A stretch of DNA of 42,201 nucleotides from Kaiparowitsia implicata GSE-PSE-MK54-09C (GCA_019359435.1 JAHHHI010000106.1:1-42201), one strand, 5' to 3'. Positions 32,791 through 41,561 are shown, counted from the first letter of the stretch. Translations and numbers: made by a program. The notes: generated from the sequence alone by a model not told the origin.

Positions 32791-33147
32791 ATGAGGTTTC
32801 AGTCGGTTCCACAGCTGTCACTGCTTGCCTTGGGGGTCATCGTCTCCCTCGCGATGGGCGTGTCGAATGTCGCGTCAAATGACTTCGCGAGCCTCAACGT
32901 CAGGCCGATATCGGCGACGGACGACATGGTGGCTATGAACTGTCAGGACAGCAGTGAGCAGCCCTGGGAGATGAACATGTCTTGTGCTGTGATCTGCGTT
33001 GGCCTGGTGATGGCCCTTGCGCCGGCGGCCGCCTCGCTCCAGCGCGGGCGTTCTGCGCTCGACTTCGCGACACTCCTCGCCAAGTTCCTGGTCGACAGTA
33101 GCCCACCTCCAGAGTTTCCCCCTCCGCGAACGGCCTACATCGCCTGA
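32791..33147 (+). CDS. Small Met/Cys-rich membrane or periplasmic protein (DUF2946-like?)
   Basis: A 118-residue product from the ATG at 32791 (an ATG at 32767 is possible). The N-terminal helix (QLSLLALGVIVSLAMGVSNV) is a signal or anchor. The middle holds MVAMNCQDSSEQPWEMNMSC followed by AVIC, a cluster of Met and Cys that could bind copper. A second helix (LVMALAPAAA) and a proline-rich tail PPPEFPPPRTAYIA follow; such tails occur in DUF2946-like proteins of copper loci. It precedes the SCO gene on the same strand. Confidence 0.6.
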   Translation: MRFQSVPQLSLLALGVIVSLAMGVSNVASNDFASLNVRPISATDDMVAMNCQDSSEQPWEMNMSCAVICVGLVMALAPAAASLQRGRSALDFATLLAKFLVDSSPPPEFPPPRTAYIA

Positions 33148-33295
33148 CACTGCGCGGCCCCAGCGCCGATGGGTGTCATGTCCCGTCTGTCTCTGAGCCC
33201 CTCACCGTTGGTGCGAGCGTTGGCTGGGACGGATCTCGCGAACGTCGATCGTCCCCACGTCACGCAATGATTGGCAACCCAAGGAACCGTTTGCA

Positions 33296-33994
33296 ATGAA
33301 CATCGTCAGAGGGGCAGCATTGATGGCGGCGCTGCTGCCATTACTGGTCACGCCAGCTGGGGCCCATTCGATCGAGGAGCTCGAATCGCAGCTCTTGGGC
33401 CGCGATAAGTACTTCCAACCGATGGACCAGCCCGCGCCCGCGTTCTCACTCATCGATTCGGCGGACCGCGAGGTCGACCTCGCGGACTACCGGGGCAAGG
33501 TGGTGATCCTCAATTTCATCTATGCCAGCTGCGGCGACGTCTGCCCGCTGCACAGCCAGTTGATCGCCCAGCTGCAGTCGATGATCAACATCTCGCCGAT
33601 GAAGGGTCGCGTCGCCTTCATCAGCATCACCACTGATCCCTCGCACGACAGGGGCAGGCTGCTGACCGAATACGGCGAGGCGCAGGGACTCGATTTAGTC
33701 AACTGGACCTTCCTGACGTCACCGGCGGACCAACCGGAGGACACGACGCGCAAAGTCGCAAAGGCCTATGGCTTGGAGTTCACCGAAGTGGACGCCATGC
33801 AGATGCACGGGCTCGTCACCCATGTCGTCGATCGCGAAGGAAAGCTCAGGGGCCGCTTTCACGGCCTTAACTTCGAGGCCTTGAGCTTGGTCACGTTCGC
33901 CAACGCACTGGCAAACGATACCTATGCACAAGGACATTCGGAACCGGATCAAGACCCTTGGTCATGGATAACCAATCTGTTCGGAGGTCAGTAA
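33296..33994 (+). CDS. SCO1/SenC-family copper chaperone / thiol-disulfide protein
   Basis: A 232-residue exported protein. Signal peptide MNIVRGAALMAALLPLLVTP (cleaved near AGA-HSI), then a thioredoxin-like SCO fold: APAFSLIDSADREVDLADYR, NFIYASCGDVCPLHS with copper ligands Cys79 and Cys83, and the third ligand His176 in MHGLVTHVVD. SCO proteins deliver copper to CuA of cytochrome oxidase or handle redox stress. AAGGAA lies eight bases before the ATG. Its TAA shares a base with the next ATG, so the downstream gene is coupled. The acidic tail after residue 210 is unusual and of unknown role. Confidence 0.93.
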   Translation: MNIVRGAALMAALLPLLVTPAGAHSIEELESQLLGRDKYFQPMDQPAPAFSLIDSADREVDLADYRGKVVILNFIYASCGDVCPLHSQLIAQLQSMINISPMKGRVAFISITTDPSHDRGRLLTEYGEAQGLDLVNWTFLTSPADQPEDTTRKVAKAYGLEFTEVDAMQMHGLVTHVVDREGKLRGRFHGLNFEALSLVTFANALANDTYAQGHSEPDQDPWSWITNLFGGQ

Positions 33995-34848
33995 TGAGAA
34001 CTCGCACTAGCCGGATGCTATTTGCGTCGATCGCCTCCTTGGCGTTCTTCGTGTCATCGAGCGCAGAAGAGTTGCCGCTCAGTGACGTATCCCACATTCA
34101 CGGCATCGGCTTTGACCCATCCAAGCCGGGGAGCGTGCTTCTCGCCACGCACTACGGCGTCTATCGCGCGAACCCCGAGGGCATGGCCGAGACGGTCTCC
34201 ACCGACGCCAACGACTATATGGGGTTCAGCCCCGATCCCAGCAATGCCGGACGGCTGCTGGCCAGCGGTCACCCAGGACAGGGCGGCAATATGGGGGTGA
34301 TCCTTTCAACCGACGGCGGCGTCACTTGGCAGAAAATCGCGGATGGCGTCGGAGGTCCGGTGGATTTTCATGCCATGTCGGTTAGCCGCGCCGACCTGAA
34401 AGTGATCTATGGGCTCTATGGTGGCATTCAGGTAAGCCGGGACGGAGGATTGAGCTGGAGCATGGCGGGGCCGGGTCCCGAGCGAGTGATTGATCTCGCC
34501 GCGTCACCCATCGCTTCCGACACGGTCTATGCCGGGACTGCCGGTGGACTGATGCAGAGCGCCGATGCAGGAAAGACCTGGACGCTCCTTGGGCCCAAAG
34601 GTCAGCCCGCTACATTGATCGAGGCAATGGCGGACGGCTCAGTCTATGTGTTCTTCGCCGGCACTGGCCTATTTCAGTTGCCGAAGGATGGGGAGGCGGT
34701 GCTGCTCGCCAGCGACTTCGGCGACCGATACATCCTCCACCTCGCTGCCGATCCCGCCGACGCCACCCACCTCGTCGCCGTTACTGACGAGAGCGCAGTA
34801 CTCGAAAGCCGGGATGGCGGGAAAACCTGGCGGGGCTTCGGGCAATGA
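33994..34848 (+). CDS. F510_1955-type exported beta-propeller (BNR/sialidase-like) protein
   Basis: A 284-residue exported protein starting at ATG 33994 (MRTRTSRMLFASIASLAFFV). The signal peptide is followed by repeated Asp-box/BNR motifs typical of photosystem-stability or sialidase-like propellers: STDGGVTWQKI, SRDGGLSWSM, SADAGKTWTLL and SRDGGKTWRGF. DVSHIHGIGFDP near the N-terminus is a hallmark of the group annotated F510_1955. These genes are commonly found next to SCO and cytochrome c genes; enzymatic activity is not established. It overlaps the following cytochrome gene by ATGA. Confidence 0.87.
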   Translation: MRTRTSRMLFASIASLAFFVSSSAEELPLSDVSHIHGIGFDPSKPGSVLLATHYGVYRANPEGMAETVSTDANDYMGFSPDPSNAGRLLASGHPGQGGNMGVILSTDGGVTWQKIADGVGGPVDFHAMSVSRADLKVIYGLYGGIQVSRDGGLSWSMAGPGPERVIDLAASPIASDTVYAGTAGGLMQSADAGKTWTLLGPKGQPATLIEAMADGSVYVFFAGTGLFQLPKDGEAVLLASDFGDRYILHLAADPADATHLVAVTDESAVLESRDGGKTWRGFGQ

Positions 34849-35285
34849 GAGTGCTCGTTCTGGACCTGCTCATAGCCGCAGGCGTCCTGAGTGCAGCGGG
34901 CTCGGCTACTTCGTTTTGGTGCGCTCCGGCGAAGCTTCGGAAGGGCGCGAGCTCTATGCGGCCAACTGCGCGAGCTGTCACGGCGCCAATCTCGAAGGAC
35001 ACCCGGACTGGATGAAGCGCCTGCCCAGCGGCCGGCTGCCGGCGCCGCCTCATGACGAGACGGGTCATACCTGGCACCATTCGGACAAGCAGCTCTCCAC
35101 CATTGTCAAGTTCGGCCTGGGTGCGATTTCACCGGGCTATGAAAGCGACAGCTAGCCTTTGAAGGGGTGCTCAGCGACGCCCAGATCACTGCGGTTCTCG
35201 ACTACATCAGAGTACTTGGCCCGAGCGTGCGTGGAAGTACCAGCAGGCCAGGTCCCGGCTGATCCGTGATCGCGAATTTGTTTGA
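34845..35285 (+). pseudogene. Small c-type cytochrome with several frameshifts
   Basis: The start MRVLVLDLLIAAGVLSAAG (signal/anchor) shifts frame near 34890 into GYFVLVRSGEASEGRELYAA and NCASCHGANLEGHPDWMKRL (CASCH heme site), then KFGLGAISPGYESDS-stop. A shift near 35150 restores LAFEGVLSDAQITAVLDYIR (with the distal part of the cytochrome fold), and another near 35210 gives WPERAWKYQQARSRL to a TGA at 35283. The expected axial Met (DMPAFEGVL) was lost at the second shift. At least three small lesions; no functional cytochrome is possible. It is the last gene of the SCO/F510_1955 operon. Confidence 0.85.
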
Positions 35286-35596
35286 CCTTCCTAAATTGGG
35301 AAGTGCAGGATCCCGACGGCCTGACGCTCACAGCGAGGGCCATTTGGTAGGCCGGCTCCGCAAGGCACCCGGTGCGGCCTTAGAGACCTCCCGCTGACGC
35401 GCTTAGTGCCAAAGCGGCAGGGCGCTTAGTGCTGCCCAGTGGGCGATAGGGCTGACGTGCCCGGAAGCGGGATTCAGCGAGCCCAAGGACGCAGGTCGGG
35501 ATTTAAGCAAACTTTCATAAAATCAACGAAAGGCCAGTCAAGCCCACGTCAGGCACGGCGGGCTATCGGTCGGACTAGCGGAGGAAAGGTTTGCCG
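35286..35596. other. Gene-free stretch
   Basis: About 310 bases without a recognised gene. It should carry the promoter of the small gene at 35597. An A/T-rich segment (TTTAAGCAAACTTTCATAAA, near 35500-35520) is a possible -10 region, but no convincing -35 is seen. Confidence 0.4.
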
Positions 35597-35812
35597 ATGT
35601 CCCAAATTTATCCCGAACTCCTGTTTGAGCGCGTGCGCGATCACCTCGAGAGAGCAGCGGCCATACTGCCCAACGAGCTGGACGGTGACCCAATCCGGGG
35701 CAACATCGAGGAGGCTGTCGAGATGGCACTCGAGTGCGCCTATCGGCCGCGGTCTGAACCACCAATGCGGGTATTGAAGGCCGATATGTGCCCTAGGAGG
35801 GTGCCAAGTTGA
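35597..35812 (+). CDS. Small hypothetical protein
   Basis: A 71-residue acidic protein (MSQIYPELLFERVRDHLERA, then ILPNELDGDPIRGNIEEAVE). GAGGAAAGG seven bases upstream fixes the start at ATG 35597. It is probably helical and cytoplasmic with no recognised domain. The last codons overlap the decayed FtsX-like gene on the other strand, so the C-terminus may be a recent extension into foreign sequence. Confidence 0.55.
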   Translation: MSQIYPELLFERVRDHLERAAAILPNELDGDPIRGNIEEAVEMALECAYRPRSEPPMRVLKADMCPRRVPS

Positions 35813-36014
35813 ATCGGTTGGGCGGAAAGCCGATCTCGAGCAGGAATGTCGAGGCGGCCGAGGCGCCGATCAGCGCGATGAAGGTCGCCAGGATCGCGGC
35901 AATTACGCCAAGCAGGGCCTATTCCCTCAGGAACGTTAGCATGACGTGCGCGCGTTGTGCTCCCAGCACCTTCGTGACCGCGGCCCAGGTCAGAGCCAAG
36001 CCGCCGCGGAACAT
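35793..36014 (-). pseudogene. FtsX-like ABC transporter permease, C-terminal remnant
   Basis: The minus strand reads LTWAAVTKVLGAQRAHVMLT, FLRE, then TAG, then ALLGVIAAILATFIALIGAS and AASTFLLEIGFPPNRF. Relatives have RREIAVLKVLGATRAQVLxxFLREFALLGLIAA, so the TAG replaces Phe or a similar residue. Only about 70 residues of the final FtsX domain remain; a TGA upstream of the ATG at 36014 and loss of the rest make it a pseudogene. Such permeases belong to lipoprotein- or effector-export ABC systems. Confidence 0.7.
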
Positions 36015-36256
36015 GCGTCTTTCGATCCCCGCTCAACTGAAGCGGCCCTGGCGTGCCGCCCTGCCTCTCGGGTCCTCGCAGCCCTCGGGCCACGAAACTC
36101 ATTCAACTTCTACATTAACTTTCGACAATATCAAAAGTGATGAGCGCAATTAGGACGAAGGTAATGTTCATGGGGCCTTCTCCACATAGGACGAACTGGA
36201 TGCTGATTGGCCAGCGGCGGCGTGACGGAAACCCCGCCCAACACCCTCGAGGCCGA

Positions 36257-37915
36257 ATGCGCACGAATGGTTTTCTTGAGCGACTCAAAGCGGTTTTCAT
36301 AGGCCACGATGGTACAGAAGGTCGCGCCGGCCGGATCGGCACCAGAGCTTTCGCACCTCTCGACTCGAGCGACCAGGCCCGGAACGTTCGCCAACTCATT
36401 GAGCGCCTGGACACGCAGGACACCTCCACAGTCATAGCTGGCTGCGTGCAACTGCTGGGGCTGGACCAGGTCAAGCAGCGGCTCGGGCCACAGTGGGGGG
36501 AGTTCGCTGATAGAGCGCTGCTGATTGCGCAGGGAGCGCTGGATGCACATCTGGGCTCAGGGGACATCTATCGCATTGTCGACGACGCCTCCTTTCAGAT
36601 CTGCTTTGAATCGAGTGACGAGGAATACGCCAACCTCCAGGTGAAGCGTATCTCGGCCGCCATTGAAGAAAGAATTGCAGTCGAATTCGGAGCCACAGAC
36701 CGCGAGCTCTCTGTAAGCACTTTTGTTGCGCCCGTTCCCTGCGCCAGGATACGGGATGCGAGCGATCCGCTTTCGGCACTCTATGCCGGTCTCCTGGAAA
36801 TTCGCGAAGCAGTAAACAACAGAGCAATCAAGCGCCATAGCATCCCAGCCCTCCGCCATGCAGGGGCACTGTTCCAACCACTGTGGTCCAGCAGGGAGTT
36901 CGGTCGAACCAAAAACCGCTGCCTTCTTGACACCCTGGCTGGTGCGGCTGCGGCGAAGCATCTCGAGGAAATCGAAGAGCTTGACGACCTCCTCGGAGCC
37001 TTGGCGAACCTCGACTGTGTATTGTTCGCCAAATCGATCGAGGGGTTGCATCATGCCTTGGGCGACATCAAGCGCGCCACCATCGTGGTTCCGGTGCACT
37101 TTCAGACGCTGGCCCTTGAGCAGCAGGAGTTTCTCGACATCGCAGCGACCCTTCCGCTGCCCTACCGCCGCTTTGTGCTGCTCGAGCTCATCGGCGTTCC
37201 GACCGCAACGACGGGCCGGGAGTTACTAAAGGCCCTCAAAGCAGGGCGAACCATAACGGACCGGCTCGTTCTACAGATGTCCCCGACGGATCACCGCATG
37301 AACCAGAACGTGCGTAGTTTGATCTGGGGCGTGTCCATCAATCTTGGCGAGTTGGACAGCGAGGCCCCACTTGTGGCCCAGGAGCTGACCCGGTTTGCAC
37401 TGACCGCCGCCGAGCACGGTCTCCACAGCTTCGCATATGGAGCCAATACCATCGGCAAGGGCGCCACGGTTGTGGAGGCGGGTTTTGACTATGTCGCCGG
37501 CTCGGCGGTGGCCAGCACAGGGCCTGTTCCTCGGCCGCACGCACGCTTCAAGCCTTTATTCGGCGATGTCACACCAAAATCGAGCGGATTGGACCGGACA
37601 GCAGGTCTTCGGGGACATCCACGCTTCGCGCCAGTCAATCCAAATTCGACCCTCACGCTGCCGAATGGCGAGCGTCATGACTGTCGCATTCCAAATGTCT
37701 CCGCGTCAGGCGCTGTGGTGCTTTGCAGTGTAGTGGTGGAGGCGCACGACTATCTGGTCATCGGCTCCATTCCGGCGCAGGTGGTACGAACCACCAAGCG
37801 AGGTTTTGCCGTCCGCTTCCTTGAAGTGCAGCAGCCGTCCGCAGTTGAGATCGCGCTGCAAACGCCAATCGCCGGAGACAAGCTGCTGGAAAGCCTGAGG
37901 CTGTTAGGTGCCTAA
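36257..37915 (+). CDS. Degenerate GGDEF/EAL protein with a functional-looking PilZ domain
   Basis: A 552-residue cytoplasmic protein. Residues about 50-160 resemble a GGDEF fold whose signature has become RIVDDASFQICF; residues about 195-420 resemble an EAL fold without the EAL, DDFG and other metal-binding residues, ending HSFAYGANTIGKGATVVEAG FDYVAGSAVAS, the degenerate counterpart of the late EAL motif. The C-terminus (about 448-530) is a PilZ domain with intact RGHPR (452-456) and NVSASG (480-485). It should bind c-di-GMP without making or degrading it. The ATG at 36257 has GAGG upstream. It precedes the PAS-GGDEF-EAL gene by 24 bp and is probably co-transcribed. Confidence 0.85.
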   Translation: MRTNGFLERLKAVFIGHDGTEGRAGRIGTRAFAPLDSSDQARNVRQLIERLDTQDTSTVIAGCVQLLGLDQVKQRLGPQWGEFADRALLIAQGALDAHLGSGDIYRIVDDASFQICFESSDEEYANLQVKRISAAIEERIAVEFGATDRELSVSTFVAPVPCARIRDASDPLSALYAGLLEIREAVNNRAIKRHSIPALRHAGALFQPLWSSREFGRTKNRCLLDTLAGAAAAKHLEEIEELDDLLGALANLDCVLFAKSIEGLHHALGDIKRATIVVPVHFQTLALEQQEFLDIAATLPLPYRRFVLLELIGVPTATTGRELLKALKAGRTITDRLVLQMSPTDHRMNQNVRSLIWGVSINLGELDSEAPLVAQELTRFALTAAEHGLHSFAYGANTIGKGATVVEAGFDYVAGSAVASTGPVPRPHARFKPLFGDVTPKSSGLDRTAGLRGHPRFAPVNPNSTLTLPNGERHDCRIPNVSASGAVVLCSVVVEAHDYLVIGSIPAQVVRTTKRGFAVRFLEVQQPSAVEIALQTPIAGDKLLESLRLLGA

Positions 37916-37939
37916 ACGTCAGGACGGGAGCAAAGCAAC

Positions 37940-40168
37940 GTGAGTTACATCCAGCAGGAGCCGGTTTGGGCCCGAACAGATCGGCTGGCGCGAACCATTC
38001 TTGAAGCCAGTTCTGATTGTATCTTTCTGCTCAGTAGGGAAGGCCGTATCGAGCGCCTGAACGGAGCAGGCGCGCGGATGCTGAAACTCGTCGATCCCAG
38101 CAGCGTCCTAGGCACGCGCTGGGTTGAGCAATGGGCGGTCGCATCGCGAGATCATGCGGAAATGGCCCTCAAACTGGCGCAGCAGGGTGAGCAAGGGCGT
38201 TTCTCGGGGCTCGCCCTCATCAGTGCTGGCAAGCGGAACTGGTGGGATGGCTCCGTCATCCCGATCTCGGATTTTGACGGCACAATCTCTCAGTTGGCGG
38301 TCATCGCCCGCGATTCCAAAAGTACCAGCGAGGCCTTCAGGGAAGTAAAGGATGCCCGTGAGCAATTAGAGATGGTGCTCGGCAGTACTACGGACAGCAT
38401 CGTGGCTGTGGATCGCAATTGGACGGTGACATACCTAAACAAACGCGCCGCCGATCTTGTCGGTCTCGATGGAGCATTGTCAGTCGGGAGGGACCTCTGG
38501 CAGGTCTATCCAGACGCCGTTGGCTCGGAATTTCATCAGAATTACCTGCAGGCACTCGAAACGCAATCCCCCGTGCAATTTGAGGGCCACCTTGCTGAGC
38601 TCGAAATCTGGCTTGATGTGCATGCGTTTCCAACAGCTGACGGCCTGTCCATCTTCTTCCGCGACATCACTGATGCGAAGCGAAGCCGTGATGAGATTTT
38701 CCATCTCGCCCATCATGATGCCCTGACGGGGTTGGCGAATCGAGCGATGTTCATCAGACGCCTCGATGCCGCGAAGGAAGCTGCCGCCACAAGCAGGGGG
38801 GCTCTGGCGGTGATCTATATCGACCTGGACGACTTCAAGGCGGTGAACGACACTTTGGGTCACGACGCTGGCGACGCTCTGCTTGAGGTTACGGCGCAGC
38901 GCCTGCAAGCCGGGCTCAACGGCCGGGGGTTGGCCTCACGGATTGGCGGTGATGAGTTCGCAATTTTGTTGGAGCAGGGTGTAGACCGGGCTGGGGTCGA
39001 ACAACTCGTGCTGGAACTCCAGAGACAACTTGCAAAACCTGTCCTGCACCAGAACGTACAACTTACATGTCGAGCCAGCTTTGGGATTTCGCTCTATCCC
39101 GAGAGCGACGGGCGACTATCGGAACTGATGAAGAACGCTGATCTGGCCCTCTACCAAGCTAAGCGAGCCGGGGGGCAACAGTGCGCGTTTTTTGATCCGC
39201 GGGTTCGTGAGCAGATCCAGAAACGCGTATCTGCTTTATCTTGTGCTCACGACGCGCTTGAACGAAACGCCATCATTCCCATTTATCAGCCCAAGGTCTC
39301 ATTTCGCACCGGTCAGGTCACCGGTTTTGAGGCATTATTGCGGTGGGAGCATCCTCGAGAAGGCGTCCAGCCCCCGTTTCTGATCAAGGACGCCTTTGAA
39401 GACCCAATTCTGTCGATTGAACTGGGACAGCGCATGCTGGCCGGTGTCATTCGCGACATGCAGTCGTGGCGAGACAGCGAACTGAGCTTTGGCAGTATTG
39501 CAATCAACGTTTCGGCCCCAGAATTCGGCCGAGGAGATTTTGCCGAGACAGTGTTGAGCCAGCTTCGGCGGGCCAACTTACCGACAAATTTGCTCGAGAT
39601 TGAAGTCACGGAAACCGTGTTCCTCGATGACGGTTCAGATCGGGTAGAAACCGCGCTGGCCGATCTGCATCGGAACGGTGTGAGCATCGCACTGGACGAT
39701 TTTGGAACTGGCTACGCCTCCTTGACCCACCTTCGCAAGTTTCCGGTAAGCTGGTTGAAGATTGATCGATCGTTCGTCAGCGGTCTGGGCGTTGACCCGG
39801 ATGCACTTGCAATCGTCAAGGCAGTCATGGGGCTTTCTCACAGCATGGGGATACAGGTCGTCGCAGAGGGTATCGAGACAAACGAGCAGTGGAAATTGCT
39901 CAAGAGGAGAGGTTGCGACCTGGCCCAAGGCTACTTTATATCAAGGCCGCTGAGCGCAGACATGGTACCTGGTTTTCTAGCGAACTGGTCTGGCGTGACG
40001 GGCACCACTTCCACAAGAAAGCTACCAGTGGAACTCAGTCCCGCCAGCATCGAGGGCACACATGACACGAAGTCCATTTCAACCACAGGAGGGCAGGGTG
40101 GGTATTCACTTCTGGCTCTATGTGAGCAGGAGCACGATCCTACAAACCGACGCAGACTCAGTCATTGA
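37940..40168 (+). CDS. PAS-PAS-GGDEF-EAL c-di-GMP enzyme
   Basis: A 742-residue cytoplasmic protein. Two PAS domains (about 18-125 and 143-245) precede a GGDEF domain (about 252-415) with RIGGDEFAIL (334-343) and an EAL domain (about 430-690). The inhibitory RxxD site five residues before GGDEF is absent (NGRG). The EAL active site is complete: EALLRW (464-469), NVSAPE (523-528), the Glu in EVTET, DDFGTG (586-591), LKIDRS, AEGIE and QGYFIS. A phosphodiesterase is therefore most likely, with the GGDEF domain either active or a GTP-sensing partner. GTG start at 37940 after GGGAG. The BLUF gene overlaps its 3' end by 107 bp. Confidence 0.95.
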   Translation: MSYIQQEPVWARTDRLARTILEASSDCIFLLSREGRIERLNGAGARMLKLVDPSSVLGTRWVEQWAVASRDHAEMALKLAQQGEQGRFSGLALISAGKRNWWDGSVIPISDFDGTISQLAVIARDSKSTSEAFREVKDAREQLEMVLGSTTDSIVAVDRNWTVTYLNKRAADLVGLDGALSVGRDLWQVYPDAVGSEFHQNYLQALETQSPVQFEGHLAELEIWLDVHAFPTADGLSIFFRDITDAKRSRDEIFHLAHHDALTGLANRAMFIRRLDAAKEAAATSRGALAVIYIDLDDFKAVNDTLGHDAGDALLEVTAQRLQAGLNGRGLASRIGGDEFAILLEQGVDRAGVEQLVLELQRQLAKPVLHQNVQLTCRASFGISLYPESDGRLSELMKNADLALYQAKRAGGQQCAFFDPRVREQIQKRVSALSCAHDALERNAIIPIYQPKVSFRTGQVTGFEALLRWEHPREGVQPPFLIKDAFEDPILSIELGQRMLAGVIRDMQSWRDSELSFGSIAINVSAPEFGRGDFAETVLSQLRRANLPTNLLEIEVTETVFLDDGSDRVETALADLHRNGVSIALDDFGTGYASLTHLRKFPVSWLKIDRSFVSGLGVDPDALAIVKAVMGLSHSMGIQVVAEGIETNEQWKLLKRRGCDLAQGYFISRPLSADMVPGFLANWSGVTGTTSTRKLPVELSPASIEGTHDTKSISTTGGQGGYSLLALCEQEHDPTNRRRLSH

Positions 40169-40508
40169 GGAAATTGTTGGGTTCTCACAGGCTCGAAACG
40201 CAGGGCTCGGGATTACCGGAGCGCTGGTCTTTAGCGATCTCCATTTCGGTCAGATCATCGAGGGCCCTGCCGAGAGTATCATGACGCTTCGCTCATCCAT
40301 TCTCCGTGATCCTCGCCACACCGACGTCAGGACAATCTCCGACGGCAAGACTGCCTCGCGGCGGTTCGGCCATTGGGCATTGGCATACGCAGGGGCGTCC
40401 ATAGTCATTTCGCGCGCGCTTCAACGGGCAATGCGTGACGCCGCCCACAACAAAGCTGAGGCTGGTGACGATCTGCTTTCGCTGATGGATGAAGCGCTCG
40501 CCGCGTGA
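40062..40508 (+). CDS. Stand-alone BLUF blue-light photoreceptor
   Basis: A 148-residue protein consisting of a BLUF domain and a short helical tail. The flavin-binding residues are present: Tyr20 (FWLYVSRST), Asn46 (ARNAGLGITGALV), Gln64 (LHFGQIIEGP) and Trp105 (RRFGHWALAY), the same set as in AppA-type BLUF domains. It would bind FAD and switch on blue light. The ATG at 40062 (GAGGG upstream) lies inside the 3' end of the GGDEF-EAL gene; a GTG at 40098 with AGGAGGG is an alternative. The long overlap implies coupled translation, so it probably acts on the GGDEF-EAL enzyme in trans, as BLUF does in fused BLUF-EAL proteins. Confidence 0.92.
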   Translation: MTRSPFQPQEGRVGIHFWLYVSRSTILQTDADSVIEEIVGFSQARNAGLGITGALVFSDLHFGQIIEGPAESIMTLRSSILRDPRHTDVRTISDGKTASRRFGHWALAYAGASIVISRALQRAMRDAAHNKAEAGDDLLSLMDEALAA

Positions 40509-41104
40509 AGCTGCGGCAGCAAATGGGTCATCCCGTGGCCGCCGTCGCGGCTTATGGCTATAACGACGTAACCACCGAGCGCATGCTGACCTTTGCCGGC
40601 ATTGATCGCTTCGCGGCTCGCTTTTCGGCGCACAACCTTGCCGGCGAGATCGAGGTCGGCCATCGCTTTGGCAATTTCACACCCTATGCGAGCCTGCGCG
40701 GGCAAGCGGTCACCACGCCGGCCTATGCCGAGACCACGATTGCCGGAAGCCCGATCTTCGCACTTGCTTATGACGGTCAGACCGTGGTGACGGGCCGCGC
40801 CGAACTCGGCATCAAGGCCGATTGGACCCACGATTTCGAGGGCGGCCATGTGACGCTGAATTCGGCGGTTGGGGTGGCGCAGGATTTCGGCGGCAATACC
40901 AGCAAGACAGCCTCGTTCCAGGCCTTGCCCGGCTCACGCTTCACCGTTGAGGGCGCCACGGCCCACCAGACGTCGTTGCTGGTCTCCGTTGGGCTTGATG
41001 TCGCCTTCGACAATGGCTTCAGCGCCGGCGGCGCCGTGGCGGCTGACCTGTCGACCAATAGCAGCGCCTATTCCGGCACGGGCCGGCTGTCCTATCGCTG
41101 GTAA
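40505..41104 (+). pseudogene. Autotransporter beta-barrel domain, passenger and barrel start lost
   Basis: The frame reads VAAYGYNDVTTERMLTFAGI, DRFAARFSAHNLAGEIEVGH, RFGNFTPYASLRGQAVTTPA and on to the C-terminal aromatic SYRW, the outer-membrane assembly signal of type V autotransporters. About 190 of the usual 280 barrel residues remain; there is no signal peptide or passenger. Its first GTG overlaps the BLUF stop, but similarity begins only near 40540, marking a breakpoint between the BLUF gene and foreign autotransporter sequence. The remnant may be translated, but it cannot reach the outer membrane. Confidence 0.83.
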
Positions 41105-41561
41105 AACCTGTGTCGCTTGGCACTTGAATGGGTTTTGCCTCACTTTGTGTGGTTCATCCTGTGTTAGCGACGTTGTCGCTATGGGCGGGCATGCAAACGA
41201 AATCGAAATGGTCGCCCGGCCCAAGGGTCAAGAAACTGGGTGCTCACTGTTGGCGACGGTTGGGTTGTCTCCGCTGCCGGATCCGCGATCGGCATTTGCC
41301 CGGATTGTGGTCGAGCGAAGTAGGCATGGCTCGTACTTCCGCAGCCTTCAGAATCTGCCGGTCCAGGGCAAGCCCGTACAGTGAGGCTCTTGCTGAGCCC
41401 ACCCCGGAGGACGCAAATTGCCACGAAAAGACCTCATAAATGGCAGCAACCGCCGGGCTAGGCGGTCGTTATGGATAGAAGTTTCGGGCGGCGTCAAGCG
41501 GTGGCGAGCTGTTGCACAGCCTGCGTTGCTTCCTTAGTCCGGATTTTGCCGCTGCCTTCTC
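41105..41561. other. Gene-free stretch
   Basis: About 457 bases with no recognised gene, hairpin or RNA. Open frames here are short and lack ribosome sites or family features. Confidence 0.4.
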
